Source: Petaurus breviceps papuanus
Taxonomy: Eukaryota; Chordata; Mammalia; Diprotodontia; Petauridae
Length of the DNA stretch: 64,000 nt
Assembly: GCA_028583685.1 (NCBI GenBank)
Contig: JAMXIF010000065.1
Location: 32,784,763-32,848,762, forward strand
Direction: 5' to 3'
In this document: positions 63,959 to 64,000 of the stretch, in pieces
Position numbering within the stretch: position 1 is the stretch's first letter
How the letters are laid out: each line of letters starts with the position of its first letter
Made by a program: the position numbers and the translations under genes
Notes under the pieces: model-generated
What the model saw: only the letters and a program-made list of their open reading frames with translations
What the model was told of the DNA's origin: nothing
Databases searched by the model: none

Positions 63959-64000
63959 TGTTGTTCAGTCATTTTGGTTGTGTCTGCCTCCTCATGACCC
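63959..64000 (-). mobile_element. SINE C tail, minus, cut by window end
   Basis: TTGTTGTTCAGTCATTTTGG then GTTGTGTCTGCCTCCTCATG, the RTE/BovB-like terminus of SINE C. Confidence 0.8.

Overview
This window looks like gene-poor nuclear DNA from a marsupial, most likely an Australian one. The evidence is its repeat content: tRNA-derived CORE-SINEs of the marsupial type, SINEs ending in an RTE/BovB-like tail, a derived SINE family present as dimers, and old MIR, L2, CR1/L3 and L1 3' ends. The species call rests on remembered repeat consensuses, not on a search. Family labels A to E used below are local names.

No host protein-coding gene, rRNA gene or functional tRNA gene can be supported. The open frames of 60-139 codons are short, lack credible splice partners, and mostly fall in SINEs, LINE tails or microsatellites. 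The window is best read as intergenic or deep intronic sequence.

Layout. 1-20 kb: MIR and L2 copies with four dimeric family A SINEs (one cut by the window edge), two minus copies of a long LINE-like 3' element (D), a possible LTR near 13.7-13.9 kb and a palindromic hAT-like MITE at 18.6 kb. 20-33 kb: CR1/L3 3' ends, a long broken copy of an old interspersed repeat (E, 22.9-25.2 kb), an RTE/L2-like LINE tail with a zinc-finger-like end (28 kb) and an L1 3' end (32 kb). 34-35 kb: a GGAA microsatellite with a 100-N assembly gap between two low-repeat blocks. 35-50 kb: L2, MIR, E, a CR1 reverse-transcriptase relic, and a diverged direct repeat around an L1 fragment. 50-57.5 kb: several SINE B insertions and a GATA array with a 10-N gap. 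57.5-64 kb: a long L2, a putative 1.4-kb solo LTR with internal tandem repeats, and a low-repeat block near 61 kb that may be conserved.

Relative ages can be read from nesting and target-site duplications. MIR, L2 and CR1 are oldest and heavily diverged. L1, the E repeat and RTE-tailed SINEs are next. SINE B and dimeric or monomeric SINE A copies, with near-exact duplications and A-rich tails, are the latest. I see no previously undescribed biological system with coding capacity. The most notable signal is the dimeric SINE family with an invariant junction, followed by the repeat-bearing LTR and several low-repeat blocks worth testing for conservation.
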